DNA of 25,854 bases from Prevotella sp. (GTDB lineage Bacteria > Bacillota > Clostridia > Oscillospirales > Ruminococcaceae): assembly GCA_023663025.1 (NCBI GenBank), contig JAMPIC010000028.1, forward strand, positions 1 to 25,854. Reading direction: 5' to 3'. Both the position numbers and the translations under genes were made by a program. Positions 7,909 to 15,666 of the stretch are shown here, in pieces (within the stretch, counting starts at the first letter, position 1; each line of letters opens with the position of its first letter). The notes under the pieces are model-generated. The model was not told where the DNA came from, searched no databases, and saw only the letters and a list, made by a program, of their open reading frames with translations.

Positions 7909-8628
7909 TTATTTATTCTGTCCGAATTTTAATTCTCCGAACTTGCTTTCAGCTGTTTTGGACATACCCGCAGGTATCGGGTCGTCAAAGGGATACGCCG
8001 GTTTTTCCTGTCTGTAAGGATTATCCATAACCTTGGTAGCCTCAATGTCACGCTGAGCGGGCTGAGGAACGCGCTGCTGCGGCTGAGCATGAGCAGGTTC
8101 ACTCTGTGCGGGAGCCGGAGCCGGCATAGGCGTCGGTGTGGGAGCGGCAGCTGCGGGTGCGGGAGCTTCCTCCTGTTCTTCCTCATACTCGGGTATAGCG
8201 GTGATCTGCTCAAGATGCTGCTTGTACATATTAAGCAGGCTGGCTTTGAAGTCGGAAACCTCCTGCTGCATTTTGACGAGGCAGCGTTTTTCCTTTTCAA
8301 GCTGGACTTTCGTGCCGCCTATGATCTCTCCCGCCTTTGCCCTTGCGTCGGAAAGAATTTTTTCCGCCTGTGCCTGAGCGTCGGCAATAACCGCTCTGCT
8401 CTGCTTCTGGGCGCTGATGAGGGCGTCCTTGAGAGCCTCCTCGTCCTTTTTGTATTCGCGGACGCTTTCCACAAGAACGGCGATCTTCTTTTCGGCTTCC
8501 TCCTTGTCCCGCTGGTATCTTTCAATATCTCTCGCGATCTCGCGGAGGAAATCGTCCACCTCTTCCGTCTTATAGCCGGGTCTTGCCTGTTCAAAACGTC
8601 TGTTGTTAATATCCTTAACGCTCAGCAT
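7909..8628 (-). CDS. divIVA: Cell-division/polarity protein DivIVA
   Basis: This 239-residue protein begins with the DivIVA membrane-curvature domain (MLSVKDINNRRFEQ, then YKTEEVDDFL). It continues as a coiled coil to about residue 140, with a long Lys/Glu/Ala-rich stretch. The tail from about 150 to 200 is rich in Pro and Ala, probably a flexible linker, and ends in a short charged segment. DivIVA assembles at negatively curved membrane at septa and poles and recruits division or cell-wall factors. The ATG at 8628 has a GAGGTGG site 8 bases upstream; the in-frame GTG at 8640 lies inside it. Its position between ylmH and ileS is the conserved Firmicutes arrangement. Confidence 0.92.
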   Translation of the reverse strand: MLSVKDINNRRFEQARPGYKTEEVDDFLREIARDIERYQRDKEEAEKKIAVLVESVREYKKDEEALKDALISAQKQSRAVIADAQAQAEKILSDARAKAGEIIGGTKVQLEKEKRCLVKMQQEVSDFKASLLNMYKQHLEQITAIPEYEEEQEEAPAPAAAAPTPTPMPAPAPAQSEPAHAQPQQRVPQPAQRDIEATKVMDNPYRQEKPAYPFDDPIPAGMSKTAESKFGELKFGQNK

Positions 8629-8652
8629 AATCGCTACCACCTCATTAAAAAA

Positions 8653-9426
8653 TTAAATATATTTTTTTACCGTAATATGAAACCTGTCCTTTTTGGTTTT
8701 TCCGTTTACGGAAGAAAGAATGAATTTCCCGAAGCCTCTCGCGGAAAAAACGTCTCCGCTGTCAAGACTGTGGGACGCCGATTCGACAATACGGTAATTG
8801 ACCGTAACCCCGCCGCCCTTTATAATGTCCGCCGCTTTTCCGCGGCTCACTCCCGCCGCCAGCGCAAGAACGCTGTCAAGCCGCAGAGAGGATACCGAGC
8901 CGTTTTTCTCGGTAAACGCCTGCTCGATTTGCAGGTCGGGGGCGCTGTCCTCCTCGGCTTTTACGCCTACCGAACCTATCTTTGTTATCTCGGACAGCAG
9001 CACGTCCTTGACGGTATCGTAAACAAAAGCTGTTGTACGCCCCTTGCCGACGACGATATCTCCCAGCATTTCCCTTTTGATCTGCCTTGACATGAACGCT
9101 CCGAGGAAATCCCTGTGGGACAGCTTATCGTTCTCTCTGTACCTGAAAGTAAGCGCGGAAACGGGAAACTTCTCGTCCCCGCAGTACTCGGGAAAAACTC
9201 CCAGCACTTTCCTCGACGCGTTTTCATATCCTCCCGAAAAGCCGTACCGTCCAAATCCGCGTTCGTTCAGAGCCGATACCGCCAATGCAGCCTGACGTTC
9301 GTCAAGGAACACCGAAAACTTCGGGCAATAGCTTTTTTCGCAAATATCCGCCATGTCGGCAATATGAGAGACCAGTATCCTGTCCTCGCCGGAAAGTCTT
9401 GAAAAATACTCGTTAAGTGCGCTCAT
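8653..9426 (-). CDS. ylmH: YlmH-like S4-domain RNA-binding protein
   Basis: This 257-residue protein matches the YlmH family of the division cluster. A mixed N-terminal domain includes SALTFRYRENDKLSHRDFLGAFM and is followed by a C-terminal S4 RNA-binding domain (about residues 180-245; LRLDSVLALAAGVSRGKA, then VTVNYRIVESASHSL). YlmH proteins associate with ribosomes and have been linked to rescue of stalled ribosomes by binding peptidyl-tRNA-50S complexes; a division role is inferred from gene position only. It starts 3 bases after the sepF stop, so it is probably translationally coupled. The usual ylmG/yggT gene between sepF and ylmH is absent here. Confidence 0.87.
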   Translation of the reverse strand: MSALNEYFSRLSGEDRILVSHIADMADICEKSYCPKFSVFLDERQAALAVSALNERGFGRYGFSGGYENASRKVLGVFPEYCGDEKFPVSALTFRYRENDKLSHRDFLGAFMSRQIKREMLGDIVVGKGRTTAFVYDTVKDVLLSEITKIGSVGVKAEEDSAPDLQIEQAFTEKNGSVSSLRLDSVLALAAGVSRGKAADIIKGGGVTVNYRIVESASHSLDSGDVFSARGFGKFILSSVNGKTKKDRFHITVKKYI

Positions 9427-9429
9427 TTA

Positions 9430-9855
9430 TCAAAGGAACACCCCGTTGTTTTCAAGCTCGCCCACAAGATCCTCGCCTACAAAGCCCACATTATAGGGCG
9501 TTATTATGAACGTATTGTTTGCGACGGGTTTGATATTTCCCCCGTTGGCATAAGCTACGCCGCCGAGGAAGTCTATTATCCTCCTCGTCACGTCCGGAGT
9601 TGTGGACTCCAGATTGAGCACAACCGTCTTTTTGGAATTAAGATGATCGGCGATCTGCTTAGTGTCCTGAAAAACCTCGGGCTTGACAAGGATTACCTGG
9701 AGCTGAGCCGTGGCGTGAATATTGACTACCTTGTTTCTCTTGCCGACCTCGTCGTCATAATCATCGTTTGCATTGTCAAACGTGTCAAAATCGTTTTCGT
9801 TATCGTCCTCTGGATCCATTCCAATGATCGCTTTAAAGGTATCAAGTAAACCCAT
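9430..9855 (-). CDS. sepF: Cell division protein SepF
   Basis: This 141-residue protein begins with the amphipathic membrane-binding helix of SepF (MGLLDTFKAIIG). An acidic Asp/Asn-rich linker follows, then the C-terminal SepF/DUF552 domain from about residue 55 (VILVKPEVFQDTKQIADHLN, later RIIDFLGGVAYANGG). SepF polymerises, binds FtsZ and tethers the Z-ring to the membrane, overlapping in function with FtsA. It lies in the conserved yggS-sepF-ylmH-divIVA order. The AAGGAGA ribosome binding site lies about 10 bases upstream of the ATG. Confidence 0.94.
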   Translation of the reverse strand: MGLLDTFKAIIGMDPEDDNENDFDTFDNANDDYDDEVGKRNKVVNIHATAQLQVILVKPEVFQDTKQIADHLNSKKTVVLNLESTTPDVTRRIIDFLGGVAYANGGNIKPVANNTFIITPYNVGFVGEDLVGELENNGVFL

Positions 9856-9877
9856 TTGTTATTATTCTCCTTCTCTT

Positions 9878-10561
9878 TTATTTTCTGGAACCGAAAATGC
9901 CGGAACCTATCCTTACAATATTTGAACCGTACCTGACGGCTGAAACGTAATCAGCGGACATTCCCGCAGAAAGAATATCCATATTTATGTTTTTACTTTG
10001 CGCTGATTTAAGATCGTTGAATATACGCTGAATTTTCTCAAAGGACTCTTCGGATCTCCCTATTGGAGGAATTGCCATAAGTCCCCTGACAACGATGTTT
10101 TTTAACTCCGCAGCCTCGCCGAGAAGCTCGTCCAGACATTCGGGCAGAACGCCGCTTTTGGATATCTCGCCGCCGATGTTCACCTCAATAAGCACGTCCA
10201 TGCGCTTTCCTGCTTTTGCGGCATATCTGTCTATCTCGGAAGCAAGCTTTGCGCTGTCCACGGATTGTATCATAGTCACGCTGTCTATAATATATTTTAT
10301 CTTGTTTGACTGCAAATGTCCTATAAAATTAACTTCCGCCGCCGGGTCGTAAAAGTCCCTTTTTTCAAGGTACTCCTGAACGCGGTTTTCGCCGAGAAGC
10401 GTTATTCCCTCGTTTACGGCGATATTCACGCGTTCGTAAGGAACGGTTTTGGTAACAGCCATTATCCTGACCGTTTCATCGGCTTTTCGGTACTTAGCCT
10501 TAGCCTCCTCAACGTTATAGCGTATGCGCCTGATATTTTCGGAAATACCGAAATCCTCCAT
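9878..10561 (-). CDS. YggS/YlmE-family pyridoxal-phosphate homeostasis protein
   Basis: This 227-residue single-domain PLP-binding barrel protein carries the conserved MAVTKTVPYERVN segment, whose lysine forms the Schiff base. It also has the family-typical NFIGHLQSNK, IEVNIGGEISKSG and LSAGMSADYVSAVRYGSNIVRIGSGIFG. Members control free PLP and amino-acid pools and have no proven catalytic activity. I chose the ATG at 10561: a GGGGAG site lies 7 bases upstream and the gene then does not overlap its neighbour. A longer reading to 10615 would run into the preceding coding region. It corresponds to ylmE, upstream of sepF in B. subtilis. Confidence 0.92.
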   Translation of the reverse strand: MEDFGISENIRRIRYNVEEAKAKYRKADETVRIMAVTKTVPYERVNIAVNEGITLLGENRVQEYLEKRDFYDPAAEVNFIGHLQSNKIKYIIDSVTMIQSVDSAKLASEIDRYAAKAGKRMDVLIEVNIGGEISKSGVLPECLDELLGEAAELKNIVVRGLMAIPPIGRSEESFEKIQRIFNDLKSAQSKNINMDILSAGMSADYVSAVRYGSNIVRIGSGIFGSRK

Positions 10562-10580
10562 GCCAACACTCCCCTGCGGA

Positions 10581-11921
10581 TCAGTCGTCCTGCCAGATAT
10601 TTTCATCGGTCTCATCGCTTTCGGTCACGCTCTCGGGCGTTTCCGTCTCCTCGTTATTCACGGTCGGACGGCTTGTCTCCTCCTCGGGTTCATCATCAGC
10701 AACCTCAGTCTCCTCGACATAAAGATCCGCGGATATCTCGCCGTCTATTATAATATCGTCATAAACGCTGACATAGCCGCTGTCCGAAGTGATGACCGAC
10801 AAAAGATACTCGCTGCATTCATAGACAGGTTCTATTTTTTTGAAAGCTATTCTTTGTCCGAGAAGTATGTAAACGCCTTTTTCGTTGTCCTTGTTGAAGC
10901 GTATTGCGTTTCTCGGAACTTTTATACCCTTGTGGTCGTTGAGTATTATCTCGACCCTTTCCGCCCTGCGCTGAACGAGATTATAAGTCAGCTCGTCGCA
11001 CGAAAGGACTATCACGCTTTCGTGCGGATCGTCCGTCTCCGTTATGCTGTCAATCACTGCCGTGACGGTATCGGGAGTTGAGGAAAACTTTACCGTAACG
11101 CTGCTCCCCACGCGGAAATCCGTTGTTTCGGGATCAACGATACCCACCATTTTCCAATCATAACCGTCCACGATCTTGCCGATCATTCCGCTGTTTTTTT
11201 CTTTTCTTGATTCCGAAATGATGTTCTTTATATCATCGGCTGAAAGTCTGTCTATCGTATCGGGAGAAAGCTTGCTTTCAAAGCCGTCGGTATAGCCTAT
11301 AAAGTATCCCGCGTTTTCTGCGGTTATCATGCCCGACGGTTCTCTGCGCTGTGCTTCAAGCTCGGCGATACGCGAGTTCAGACTGTCTATCGCGCCGTTG
11401 AAATCGGTCTCTTCGTTAATAACTATCTGGTATATGTCCATAAGCGTCTGCAGCTTTTTGCGTTCCTCGCCGAGGGACTCCAAATCGTTTTCCGCGATAA
11501 GGAAAGCTATCGTCTGATACTGCTCGTCGATCTGACCGGAAATAAACGCAGGCTCAACAACCGCCGTGGTTCCGGGATTCTGTGCGCTTTCAAGCAGCTC
11601 GACTTCTTCTTTCAGTTTTTTTATCTGCCGGTTTACAAGAATATCGTTCTCGCTCTGATAGGTGTAAGCGATGACAGAACCGTTCGCAACCTTGCTTCCG
11701 TCCCTGCAGGTGTAGCTGACAACGCCGTTCGCCCTGTTGTTTATCACTGTTTCGTTCCTGACGTAAACGCCCTGAAAAGCTACCTTTTCGGCGGAAGAAT
11801 ATATAACCGCGGTTTCGGTAACGTAATCGTCGCGAAGCTGCATTCCTATCTGGCTGAAAACCGTTATCATAATAAACAGCGACAGGAAAAAAACCAGTAT
11901 TCTTACCGTAATAGTATTCAT
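10581..11921 (-). CDS. HlyD-like membrane-anchored adaptor protein
   Basis: This 446-residue protein has an N-terminal transmembrane anchor (about residues 6-26) and a large extracytoplasmic part. The pattern fits membrane-fusion/HlyD-type adaptors. An early beta-rich lipoyl-like section (GVYVRNETVINNRANGVVSY, then GSKVANGSVIAY) is followed by a coiled coil (about 95-200) and a beta-barrel section. The C-terminus is an acidic Glu/Thr-rich tail. No transporter partner is encoded nearby, so it may act with a distant ABC transporter or in wall/division processes. It starts 3 bases after the hfq stop with only a weak ribosome binding site, suggesting translational coupling. Its place between hfq and yggS, inside a division cluster, is notable. 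The HlyD call is moderately sure; the function is unknown. Confidence 0.68.
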   Translation of the reverse strand: MNTITVRILVFFLSLFIMITVFSQIGMQLRDDYVTETAVIYSSAEKVAFQGVYVRNETVINNRANGVVSYTCRDGSKVANGSVIAYTYQSENDILVNRQIKKLKEEVELLESAQNPGTTAVVEPAFISGQIDEQYQTIAFLIAENDLESLGEERKKLQTLMDIYQIVINEETDFNGAIDSLNSRIAELEAQRREPSGMITAENAGYFIGYTDGFESKLSPDTIDRLSADDIKNIISESRKEKNSGMIGKIVDGYDWKMVGIVDPETTDFRVGSSVTVKFSSTPDTVTAVIDSITETDDPHESVIVLSCDELTYNLVQRRAERVEIILNDHKGIKVPRNAIRFNKDNEKGVYILLGQRIAFKKIEPVYECSEYLLSVITSDSGYVSVYDDIIIDGEISADLYVEETEVADDEPEEETSRPTVNNEETETPESVTESDETDENIWQDD

Positions 11922-11924
11922 GGC

Positions 11925-12155
11925 TTACTGTTCCGAATCGAGTATAGATATCTGCTTGGCGGGGATTATCGTGGAAATGGCGTGCTTGAACACCAGCTCC
12001 TGCTTGCCCTCGCTTTCGATTATCACAACGTAGCTGTCAAAGCCCTTGACGATACCTTTGAACTGAAATCCGTTAGTGAGTATAAAAGTTGCCTGTATCC
12101 TGTCTTTCCTGAGCTGATTGAGAAAAACGTCCTGAAGGTTCATGTTTTTGTTCAT
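11925..12155 (-). CDS. hfq: RNA chaperone Hfq
   Basis: This 76-residue Sm-like protein forms hexamers that bind small RNAs and mRNA A/U-rich tracts. Both Sm motifs are visible: QDVFLNQLRKDRIQATFILTNGFQFKGIVKGFDSYVVII (Sm1 strands and the Q residue that contacts RNA), and the F/YKHA-type Sm2 motif, here VFKHAISTI. There is no extended C-terminal tail, as is usual in Firmicutes. It follows miaA, as in many bacteria. A strong AAGGAAGGGATG ribosome binding site precedes the ATG, and the 132-base gap upstream is GC-rich and strongly structured (see 12225-12258). Confidence 0.96.
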   Translation of the reverse strand: MNKNMNLQDVFLNQLRKDRIQATFILTNGFQFKGIVKGFDSYVVIIESEGKQELVFKHAISTIIPAKQISILDSEQ

Positions 12156-12196
12156 TTTATCATCCCTTCCTTACTCACACCCACGTTTCCGCGATA

Positions 12197-12291
12197 CCCG
12201 CGCCGCCGCGGGAGAAGCCGTATGCCGCGGTTCTCCGAAGCGTTCGGAAAAGGCGGCGTTTTACTGTCCTTGAGCAAATATAAAAGCTCAA
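12197..12291 (-). other. Structured miaA-hfq intergenic leader (stacked hairpins)
   Basis: Three hairpins occur in the gap upstream of hfq. TTGAGC/GCTCAA lies at 12270-12291, overlapping the miaA stop. A long stem lies at about 12225-12258, with 9 bp around the loop CGC (TTTTCCGAA/TTCGGAGAA) extended by GCCGC/GCGGC. CCCGCG/CGCGGG lies at about 12197-12212. None has a T-run, so they look like leader or processing structures rather than terminators. Confidence 0.5.
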
Positions 12292-13253
12292 TTATCATTA
12301 TAACATAAAATTTCTGATTTGGCTACTATTTTTTTGCATATTTCAATAAATTCATCAAAATTATAAATTTCGTCCAAATAAATCCAATTAATTCGGTTAT
12401 CCCGACGAAACCAAGTGAGCTGTCTTTTGGCGTAACGGCGCGAGCTTTGCCGTATTTTGTCGAGACAGCCTTCAAGGGTATCTTCCCCGCAGAAGTAAGG
12501 TATAAGCTCCTTATAGCCTATCGCCTGACAAGCCGTGCCGGGACGTTCGTTCTCATACACCGCCCTGCACTCATCCACCATACCGTTTTCCGCCATAATG
12601 TCGACCCTGCGGTTTATTCGTTCGTACAGCTTTTCGCGGTCGCGGTAAGTCAGTCCAATCATACAAAGCCGATAGTCCGAACCTTGCCCCGCGTTAGCCC
12701 GCTTATAGTCGCTGAACTTCATTCCCGTAAGCTCGTAAATCTCCAATGCCCGCACCACTCTCACCGCATTTTGGGGCGGTACGGCAGCCGCCGTTTCGGG
12801 GTCAACCTCCGCAAGCCGCTTATGCATAGCCTCCGCGCCAAGCCTTTCAGCCTCCTCCGCAAGCCTTTTGCGGACGTCCCCGCCGCTGCCCACCGTGTCG
12901 GAATTGTCAAAGTTCACATTGTCGATAAGGGAATTGATATACAGCCCCGTCCCCCCCACAAGTATGGGGAGCTTGCCCCTTTGGTAAATATCGGCAATTT
13001 TTTCTTTGGCAAGCCGCACATAGTCCGCCACGCTGAAGCTTTCTCCTATGCTTACAACGCTTATAAGGTGGTGGGGTATGCCCGACATTTCCTCCGCCGT
13101 GGGTTTGGCGGTTGCAATGTCAAGACCCTTGTATATCTGCATAGAATCCGCCGAAACCACTTCCCCGCCGTATTCTTTTGCAAGGGCAATGCCGAGAGCG
13201 GTTTTCCCGCTTGCCGTGGGACCGCATACCGTCAATACCGGAATTTTTTCCAA
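12288..13253 (-). CDS. miaA: tRNA dimethylallyltransferase
   Basis: This 321-residue enzyme transfers a dimethylallyl group to A37 of tRNAs that read UNN codons, giving i6A, the substrate of MiaB encoded at the head of the same gene train. The P-loop GPTASGKTALG is at residues 11-21. It is followed by the catalytic ADSMQIYKGLDIATAKPT segment, PILVGGTGLYINSL and the RQLTWFRRD RNA-binding motif near the C-terminus. The start codon is TTG at 13253-13251, with a near-perfect GGAGG site 7 bases upstream; no in-frame ATG is better placed. It is followed by hfq after 132 bases. Confidence 0.95.
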   Translation of the reverse strand: MEKIPVLTVCGPTASGKTALGIALAKEYGGEVVSADSMQIYKGLDIATAKPTAEEMSGIPHHLISVVSIGESFSVADYVRLAKEKIADIYQRGKLPILVGGTGLYINSLIDNVNFDNSDTVGSGGDVRKRLAEEAERLGAEAMHKRLAEVDPETAAAVPPQNAVRVVRALEIYELTGMKFSDYKRANAGQGSDYRLCMIGLTYRDREKLYERINRRVDIMAENGMVDECRAVYENERPGTACQAIGYKELIPYFCGEDTLEGCLDKIRQSSRRYAKRQLTWFRRDNRINWIYLDEIYNFDEFIEICKKIVAKSEILCYNDN

Positions 13254-13267
13254 CAGAACACCTCCGC

Positions 13268-13627
13268 CTAATCATCGTAAATTCCAAGAAAAGAAGTGAT
13301 TTTCCCGTGGGGATATTCCCCCTCAATTACGCCGAATTCGGGGTCGTAGTATACGCCGTCGTACAGCAGTACCCAGTGGGTATATCCGCCGTCGGCGTGT
13401 ACCGTAAGAATAGACCTCTTGTGAGGTTCGGGATTTTTCTTTGACACTCTGACGTTCCTTTCGGCGTGTTTTATGCCGTAACTGTCAAGTATTTCAATAA
13501 GCTGTCCTATGCTTGTCGGACCGTTCGTTTTCATATCTTTTATGACCGCGTCAATGTCCTTTCCCGAAAGCATAGCTATACACGCCTGCCCGCAGGTTTC
13601 AAATGTCGGCTGTTTGACTAAATTCAT
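13268..13627 (-). CDS. Single-domain C39-like (papain-fold) cysteine peptidase
   Basis: This 119-residue protein is about the size of a lone C39 peptidase domain. The catalytic set is visible: an oxyanion Gln (Q6) and Cys12 in KQPTFETCGQACIAML, His84 in GGYTHWVLLYDG and Asp95 in YYDPEFG. C39 domains usually cleave double-glycine leaders in bacteriocin or peptide exporters, but this one has no transporter part, no signal peptide and no transmembrane helix, so it should be cytosolic. It sits between miaA and mutL with a strong AAAGGAGA site. Its substrate is unknown; a C39-like domain used for another hydrolase reaction, or as a binding fold, is also possible. Confidence 0.75.
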   Translation of the reverse strand: MNLVKQPTFETCGQACIAMLSGKDIDAVIKDMKTNGPTSIGQLIEILDSYGIKHAERNVRVSKKNPEPHKRSILTVHADGGYTHWVLLYDGVYYDPEFGVIEGEYPHGKITSFLGIYDD

Positions 13628-13644
13628 ACTATGTACTCTCCTTT

Positions 13645-15615
13645 TTAAACTATCCTCTTAAACTGCTTCTCCAGTTCCCGTTTTGAAAGCTTGAACATAA
13701 CGGGTCTGCCGTGTGGACAGTACCGTATGCGCTCGTCGGTAAGTATCGTCCTTACGATCACCGAAAGCTCGGAAAGCGTGTTCTTGTCATTGGCTTTGAT
13801 AGCCGCTTTGCAAGCGAAAGTATGGTACATATCGTCCAGAATTTCGGGCATGGGATCGGCTTTGTTTTCGCTGATGTTCCGCGCAAGCTCTATAATAAGG
13901 TCTTTGGGATCGCAGCCGTCCAGAATGCTCGGTATGCCCTTGACTTCCACGTCCGACGCGCCCGATATCTCAAACTCGAAACCAAGCTCGCGGACAAAAT
14001 CCGCGTTCTGCACAAGCGCGCTGAACTCCTCGCAGTCGAGACGGACATCCGCGGGCTGCAACAAAATCTGACACACAAGCTTCTGCCGCCCCGACCTGAG
14101 CTTCTCGAAAAGTATTCTTTCGTGGGCGGCGTGCTTGTCAATAAATACCAAGTCCTGCTCCACCTCGGCGATTATGTAGTTCTTGAACGCCTCGCCTATC
14201 ACGCGGAAGTAAATTTCTTTCGGCTGCTCCTGCGGAACGGCTTTTTTCTTTTCAAAGGAATTTTCCGAAATGTACCTGAACTGCTGTTCCTCAAAGGGTT
14301 TAAGCTGCTCTATGGTCTCGCCGTCCTGTTCGGGGGGCACGTCGTAGGGAACGTCCACTATATTTTCCTCCGCGCAGGGAACGAAAGTCTGCCGCGCAAA
14401 CGCTTCGGGAGGGGTATGGACAGCGGGTACGGCAGTCTGTACCGGCATTTCCTCCCTGACTGCGGGGCGGCTCTCGTAAAAAGCCGTCGGCGGAGCGACA
14501 GGTGCGGTCTCCGCGGGCGCGGCTGCGGCGGGAGCGAAGCTGTCCTGAGAATATTCGGGAGGCTGCTCGGGAAGCGGCTTTCTGTAGTCAACCGCAGGCT
14601 GTTTGATGTTTATTTCCGCAGGCGCGGTATCGAGAAGTATGGCGTTCTTGACGGCAAAATAAATGCTGTCCGCAATGATTTTTTCGTCTGTGAAGCGCAC
14701 CTCCACTTTTGCGGGGTGGACGTTCACGTCAACCATTGACGGCGGCACAGTCATTCTCAGAACGCAGGACGGGAACTTTCCCTCCATTATGCTGTTGCGG
14801 TAAGCGTGCTCAAGGGAGTGTGTACAGGTCGGAGACTTTACATATCTGCCGTTTATAAAGAAGTGCTGCATAGTGCGGTTTGGTCTGCCGAAAAGCGGCT
14901 TAACCGTAAAGCCGTTAAGCTTTACACTGTTCAGCTCGTAGTCCACGGGTATCATCGCTGCGGCGAACTGCTTTCCCATAACGGAATAGACAGAGGAATA
15001 AAGCTCCCCGTCCCCGGGAGTGATGAACTCCTGCTTGTTGTCGCGGATAAACTTGAACGCTATCTCGGGGTGAGACAAAGCTATCTTGTCGATTATCGAA
15101 GCAACGGCGTTTCCCTCGGCAACGTCCTTTTTGAGGAATTTCAGCCGCGCGGGCACGTTGAAAAAAACGTCCCTTATTATAATGGTAGTGCCGTCGGGAC
15201 AGCCTGTGCGGTCGTACTCCTTTTCCTCGCCGCCCTCGATAACGTACCGGACGCCGTACTGACCCTCCGCCGTCTTGGTGAGGACTTCAACCTTTGCCAC
15301 CGCGCATATGGAAGCCAGAGCCTCCCCTCGGAAACCCAATGTCATAATGCTGTCAAGGTCGTCCTTACCGTGAATTTTGCTTGTGGCGTGGCGTAGGAAC
15401 GCTGTGGGAACGTCCTCGTACTCTATCCCGCAGCCGTTGTCCGTCACGCGGAGGTAGCTTATCCCGCCCCGCTTTATTTCCACGGTAATGCTTGACGCGC
15501 CGCTGTCTATGGAATTTTCCACCAGTTCCTTGACAATGGAGCTGGGGCGTTCTATAACCTCGCCCGCAGCTATCAATTCCGCTGTTTCCTTGCTTAAAAC
15601 CTGTACTCTTGCCAT
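13645..15615 (-). CDS. mutL: DNA mismatch repair protein MutL
   Basis: This 656-residue protein has the GHKL ATPase domain (ELVENSIDSGAS, DNGCGI, GFRGEALASI), the mobile transducer domain, a Pro/Ala/Glu-rich linker (about 340-440) and the C-terminal dimerisation/endonuclease domain. The metal-binding endonuclease motif near residue 490 reads DKHAAHERILFEKL, fitting the DQHAxxExxxxE consensus. The other active-site motifs, ACKAAIKAND and CPHGRP near residue 633, are present. MutL here should therefore nick DNA itself, as expected for bacteria without MutH. It lies 51 bases downstream of mutS with an AAAGGAG site. Confidence 0.96.
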   Translation of the reverse strand: MARVQVLSKETAELIAAGEVIERPSSIVKELVENSIDSGASSITVEIKRGGISYLRVTDNGCGIEYEDVPTAFLRHATSKIHGKDDLDSIMTLGFRGEALASICAVAKVEVLTKTAEGQYGVRYVIEGGEEKEYDRTGCPDGTTIIIRDVFFNVPARLKFLKKDVAEGNAVASIIDKIALSHPEIAFKFIRDNKQEFITPGDGELYSSVYSVMGKQFAAAMIPVDYELNSVKLNGFTVKPLFGRPNRTMQHFFINGRYVKSPTCTHSLEHAYRNSIMEGKFPSCVLRMTVPPSMVDVNVHPAKVEVRFTDEKIIADSIYFAVKNAILLDTAPAEINIKQPAVDYRKPLPEQPPEYSQDSFAPAAAAPAETAPVAPPTAFYESRPAVREEMPVQTAVPAVHTPPEAFARQTFVPCAEENIVDVPYDVPPEQDGETIEQLKPFEEQQFRYISENSFEKKKAVPQEQPKEIYFRVIGEAFKNYIIAEVEQDLVFIDKHAAHERILFEKLRSGRQKLVCQILLQPADVRLDCEEFSALVQNADFVRELGFEFEISGASDVEVKGIPSILDGCDPKDLIIELARNISENKADPMPEILDDMYHTFACKAAIKANDKNTLSELSVIVRTILTDERIRYCPHGRPVMFKLSKRELEKQFKRIV

Positions 15616-15666
15616 TTACTGCTCCTTTTAGAAATCAGAGAATAGAGGATAGAAATTTTCTGCCCT

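Noticed and set aside
10562..10615. N-terminal extension of YggS to 10615
   Set aside because: It would overlap the end of the HlyD-like gene. The ATG at 10561 has a clear GGGGAG site and gives the normal family length.
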